From positions 7,418 through 15,918 of the forward strand of contig PMHC01000277.1 in NCBI GenBank assembly GCA_003156495.1: a DNA stretch of 8,501 nt. The letters run 5' to 3'. Below, one piece after another: positions 6,991 to 8,501 of the stretch (within the stretch, counting starts at the first letter, position 1; every line of letters starts with the position of its first letter). The notes below the pieces were generated by a model. The model saw only the letters and a program-made list of their open reading frames with translations, searched no databases and was not told the DNA's origin. The DNA comes from Acidobacteriaceae bacterium. GTDB lineage: Bacteria; Acidobacteriota; Terriglobia; Terriglobales; Acidobacteriaceae. The translations under genes were made by a program, and so were the position numbers.

Positions 6991-7063
6991 GTTACGGTAG
7001 ATTCTTCAAGAACGCAGCCGAATACCGGGCACGGTTTTCTCGCACGCGCCCTGGGGTTCGATT

Positions 7064-7116
7064 CCTAAACGGTTTTTTCGGGGCCTGAGCTTCTCACCCC
7101 CTGACGAAAGATGCGC
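7064..7116 (+). promoter_or_regulatory. Conserved 5' leader block before array member 2
   Basis: The block runs from CCTAAACG through a T-rich stretch and GGGGCCTGA (ending 7088) to GAAAGATGCGC and the ATG. The same block occurs at 8446-8499. The spacing from GGGGCCTGA to the ATG is 28 bases in both copies. The TACAAT promoter core found before members 1 and 3 is absent at the equivalent place here, so this gene may be read through from member 1 or use a different promoter; TAGATT at 6998-7003 is a weak candidate. Confidence 0.6.
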
Positions 7117-8364
7117 ATGAAGTTCAACAAATCGAGCCAGCTGCTGCTGGTCTCCGCGGCCAGCCTCCTGGTGGCTTCGCTGGTCACTGCCTGTGGCACC
7201 CTTACCGTGGATTTTGTCTTTGTAGCCAGTTCCAAGGCCGCGGGAGCCAACAACTACGGTGAGATCGACGTCTTCGAGATCAACTCCGAGTCCGGCCAGA
7301 TGCGCCAGATCTCCACTTCGCCCTTTCCTTCCGGCGGACGCGATCCCGTGGCCGAAGCCGTCCCCTCCGACAACAACAACCTCTATGTCGTCAATCAGGA
7401 CGACAACACCATCGTCCAGTTCGTCATCGGCAACGACGGCAAGCTCTATCCCCAGAACACCGTTAATACGCCGGGCATCTACCCCCTCGCCGTCGCCGTC
7501 AACGGAACCAACCTCTTCGTCGTGGACACCTACCAGCCACTGCCGAGCTGCTCCACCGCCGCCCCCTGCTCCGGCTCCGTGGCCGTATTTCCCATTACCC
7601 CCACTTCCAGCACTCCTCCCAGCGACGTGCTGGGAACGCCCGTCGCCAACGGAAGCCTGAACTACTGGCCCTTGTCCCTGCCCGCCAGGCCCAACGACGT
7701 CATCGTCCCCACGGCCATCGACGCCCTCAAATCGGGCGCCGACATCTATATCACCGCCTATGACTCCTCCGTAACCCTCAACGTCGGCTATGTCTTTGGC
7801 TTTTCGGTCGGCTCGGGCGGCGCGCTCACTCCCCTCAACGGCGGCGCGCCCTTTCCCGCAGGAAACTATCCCTCCGCCATCGCCAGCGATCCCTCCAGCA
7901 CCTATGTTTACGTCACCGACTTCACCAACGGCAACGTCCTCGGCTACTCGGTCGCTTCCGGCCTCCTCACCCCGCTCGCCGGCAGCCCCTTCCCCGCCGG
8001 AGATCGGCCCGCCGCCATCGTCGTCGATCCCGCCTACCCGTTTGTCTACGTAGCCAACTCCCTGGACAGCACGGTTACGGCCTACTCCTCCAGCAACGGA
8101 GCGCTCACCAGTCTCGGTACCTACTCCACCGGCACGCAGCCCGTCGCCCTCGGCATCGATCCATCGACCAACCACTTCCTGTTCACCGCCAACTATCTCG
8201 GCAACGGGGTCGTCGGAACTGTCTCCGGCTTTGAGCTCAATCCCACCGCCGGCACGCTCGTCAATTCGCAGAACTCTCCTTACATCTCCAACGCCCAGCC
8301 CACGGCCGTCGCCGCCATTCCGCATGGCAGCAGCGGCAAAAGCAGCAGCGGCAGTTCACAGTAG
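7117..8364 (+). CDS. Lipoprotein, beta-propeller (lactonase/YVTN-like) family, member 2
   Basis: This is a 415-residue predicted lipoprotein. I chose ATG 7117 over the in-frame ATG 7111 because MKFNK then aligns with MKFKK of member 1, the ribosome-binding segment has the same 11-base spacing, and the lipobox SLVTAC puts the lipidated Cys at residue 26 in both. The body is a beta-propeller: FVFV (33), LYVV (89), LFVV (133), YVYV (263), FVYV (309) and FLFT (354), with loop signatures LTPL.G.PFPAG.. in two adjacent blades. The late blades match the YVTN/6-phosphogluconolactonase-like group more closely than those of member 1. The C-terminus is a Ser/Gly/Lys tail (HGSSGKSSSGSSQ), a low-complexity end with no sorting signal I recognise. 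It is probably anchored in the envelope as a binding scaffold; catalysis is unproven. Confidence 0.87.
   Translation: MKFNKSSQLLLVSAASLLVASLVTACGTLTVDFVFVASSKAAGANNYGEIDVFEINSESGQMRQISTSPFPSGGRDPVAEAVPSDNNNLYVVNQDDNTIVQFVIGNDGKLYPQNTVNTPGIYPLAVAVNGTNLFVVDTYQPLPSCSTAAPCSGSVAVFPITPTSSTPPSDVLGTPVANGSLNYWPLSLPARPNDVIVPTAIDALKSGADIYITAYDSSVTLNVGYVFGFSVGSGGALTPLNGGAPFPAGNYPSAIASDPSSTYVYVTDFTNGNVLGYSVASGLLTPLAGSPFPAGDRPAAIVVDPAYPFVYVANSLDSTVTAYSSSNGALTSLGTYSTGTQPVALGIDPSTNHFLFTANYLGNGVVGTVSGFELNPTAGTLVNSQNSPYISNAQPTAVAAIPHGSSGKSSSGSSQ
7825..8088 (+). repeat. Tandem propeller-blade repeat within member 2
   Basis: Residues 237-279 (7825-7953) and 284-324 (7966-8088) are two consecutive blades of similar sequence. 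Both share LTPL, then PFPAG, P.AI, DP, a VYV strand and a short acidic/polar turn before a TAYS or LGYS strand. The similarity is also visible in the DNA around the PFPAG codons, so the blades may have arisen by local duplication. Confidence 0.6.
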
Positions 8365-8402
8365 TCGAGACCGCCCATGCCCCGGTCCCGGACCGGCATC
8401 GG

Positions 8403-8432
8403 TAGCAACACCCCGTACCTGGCTTTTACAAT
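8403..8432 (+). promoter_or_regulatory. Probable promoter of array member 3
   Basis: This 30-base segment ends in CTTTTACAAT and aligns without gaps to 5455-5484. The -10 TACAAT is at 8427-8432, 67 bases before the expected start codon. The -35 region (TAGCAA) is poor. It lies 38 bases after the stop of member 2, so member 3 can be transcribed independently. Confidence 0.55.
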
Positions 8433-8445
8433 ACTTGCGGGGCAA

Positions 8446-8499
8446 CCTAAACGAGTTTTCTTGGGGCCTGATTCTGATCGCCCACGACGAAGGAAGCGC
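8446..8499 (+). promoter_or_regulatory. Conserved 5' leader block before array member 3
   Basis: This is the second copy of the leader at 7064-7116: CCTAAACG, a T-rich stretch, GGGGCCTGA ending at 8471, then GACGAAGGAAGCGC. It ends directly at the AT that begins the next start codon. Confidence 0.6.
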
Positions 8500-8501
8500 A
8501 T
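8500..8501 (+). CDS. First two bases of a probable third array gene
   Basis: The window ends on AT directly after a ribosome-binding segment identical in form to those of the two lipoprotein genes. By analogy the next base should be G and the product should start MKF or similar with a lipobox Cys near residue 26. No coding sequence is visible, so the identity is a prediction only. Confidence 0.45.

Noticed and set aside
7051..7068. GGTTCGATTCC resembling a tRNA T-arm
   Set aside because: The flanking bases do not pair as a T stem beyond three positions, and no acceptor, D or anticodon arm could be found around it.
7111..7116. ATG 7111 as start of lipoprotein member 2
   Set aside because: It falls inside the conserved ribosome-binding segment; ATG 7117 matches the start, spacing and lipobox position of member 1.
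7006..8325. 439-codon minus-strand ORF opposite lipoprotein member 2
   Set aside because: The same kind of shadow; its Gly/Asp/Val-rich sequence mirrors the Ser/Thr/Pro-rich sense codons.

Overview
The window reads as high-GC bacterial chromosome. It resembles Acidobacteriota of the Terriglobia type (an inference; no marker gene is present). Supporting traits are a secreted M13 zinc metallopeptidase, a NIPSNAP-family gene, and a tandem run of lipoprotein beta-propeller ('lactonase/YVTN-like') genes with Ser/Thr/Gly/Asn-rich exported sequences and C/G-biased third positions.

Layout. (1) Bases 1-1094, plus strand: an MFS efflux-type transporter cut by the left edge. (2) Bases 1124 to about 1975, minus strand: a decayed IS630-family transposase whose DDE domain still reads open, while the N-terminal half has at least one in-frame stop and several frame changes. 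(3) Bases 1976-2155: nothing recognised. (4) Bases 2156-2776, minus strand: an intact NIPSNAP-family gene with a good ribosome binding site. (5) Bases 2777-3219: a divergent intergenic region with an AT-rich palindrome and a minus-strand 44-codon ORF that looks like a signal peptide plus a short stub, probably what is left of a secreted-protein gene. (6) Bases 3220-5304, plus strand: a complete exported M13-family metallopeptidase. (7) Bases 5305-5571: two perfect inverted repeats, then a promoter and leader. (8) Bases 5572-6927 and 7117-8364, plus strand: two paralogous-looking exported lipoproteins with beta-propeller repeats, each with a lipobox cysteine at residue 26. (9) The last ~100 bases repeat the promoter and leader, and the window ends on the first two bases of the next start codon, so a third member probably follows.

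How the genes relate. The M13 peptidase and the propeller lipoproteins are all predicted to act outside the cytoplasmic membrane, but nothing shows that they share a pathway. The clearest unit is the tandem array. Its members share an 11-nt ribosome-binding segment at fixed spacing. Two of the three leaders share a longer 5'UTR block, and two of the three share a near-identical promoter core. This looks like duplication of a lipoprotein gene together with its control region. The left third looks like a decaying accessory patch between the transporter and the peptidase. I found no CRISPR array, tRNA, rRNA, phage gene or defence system.
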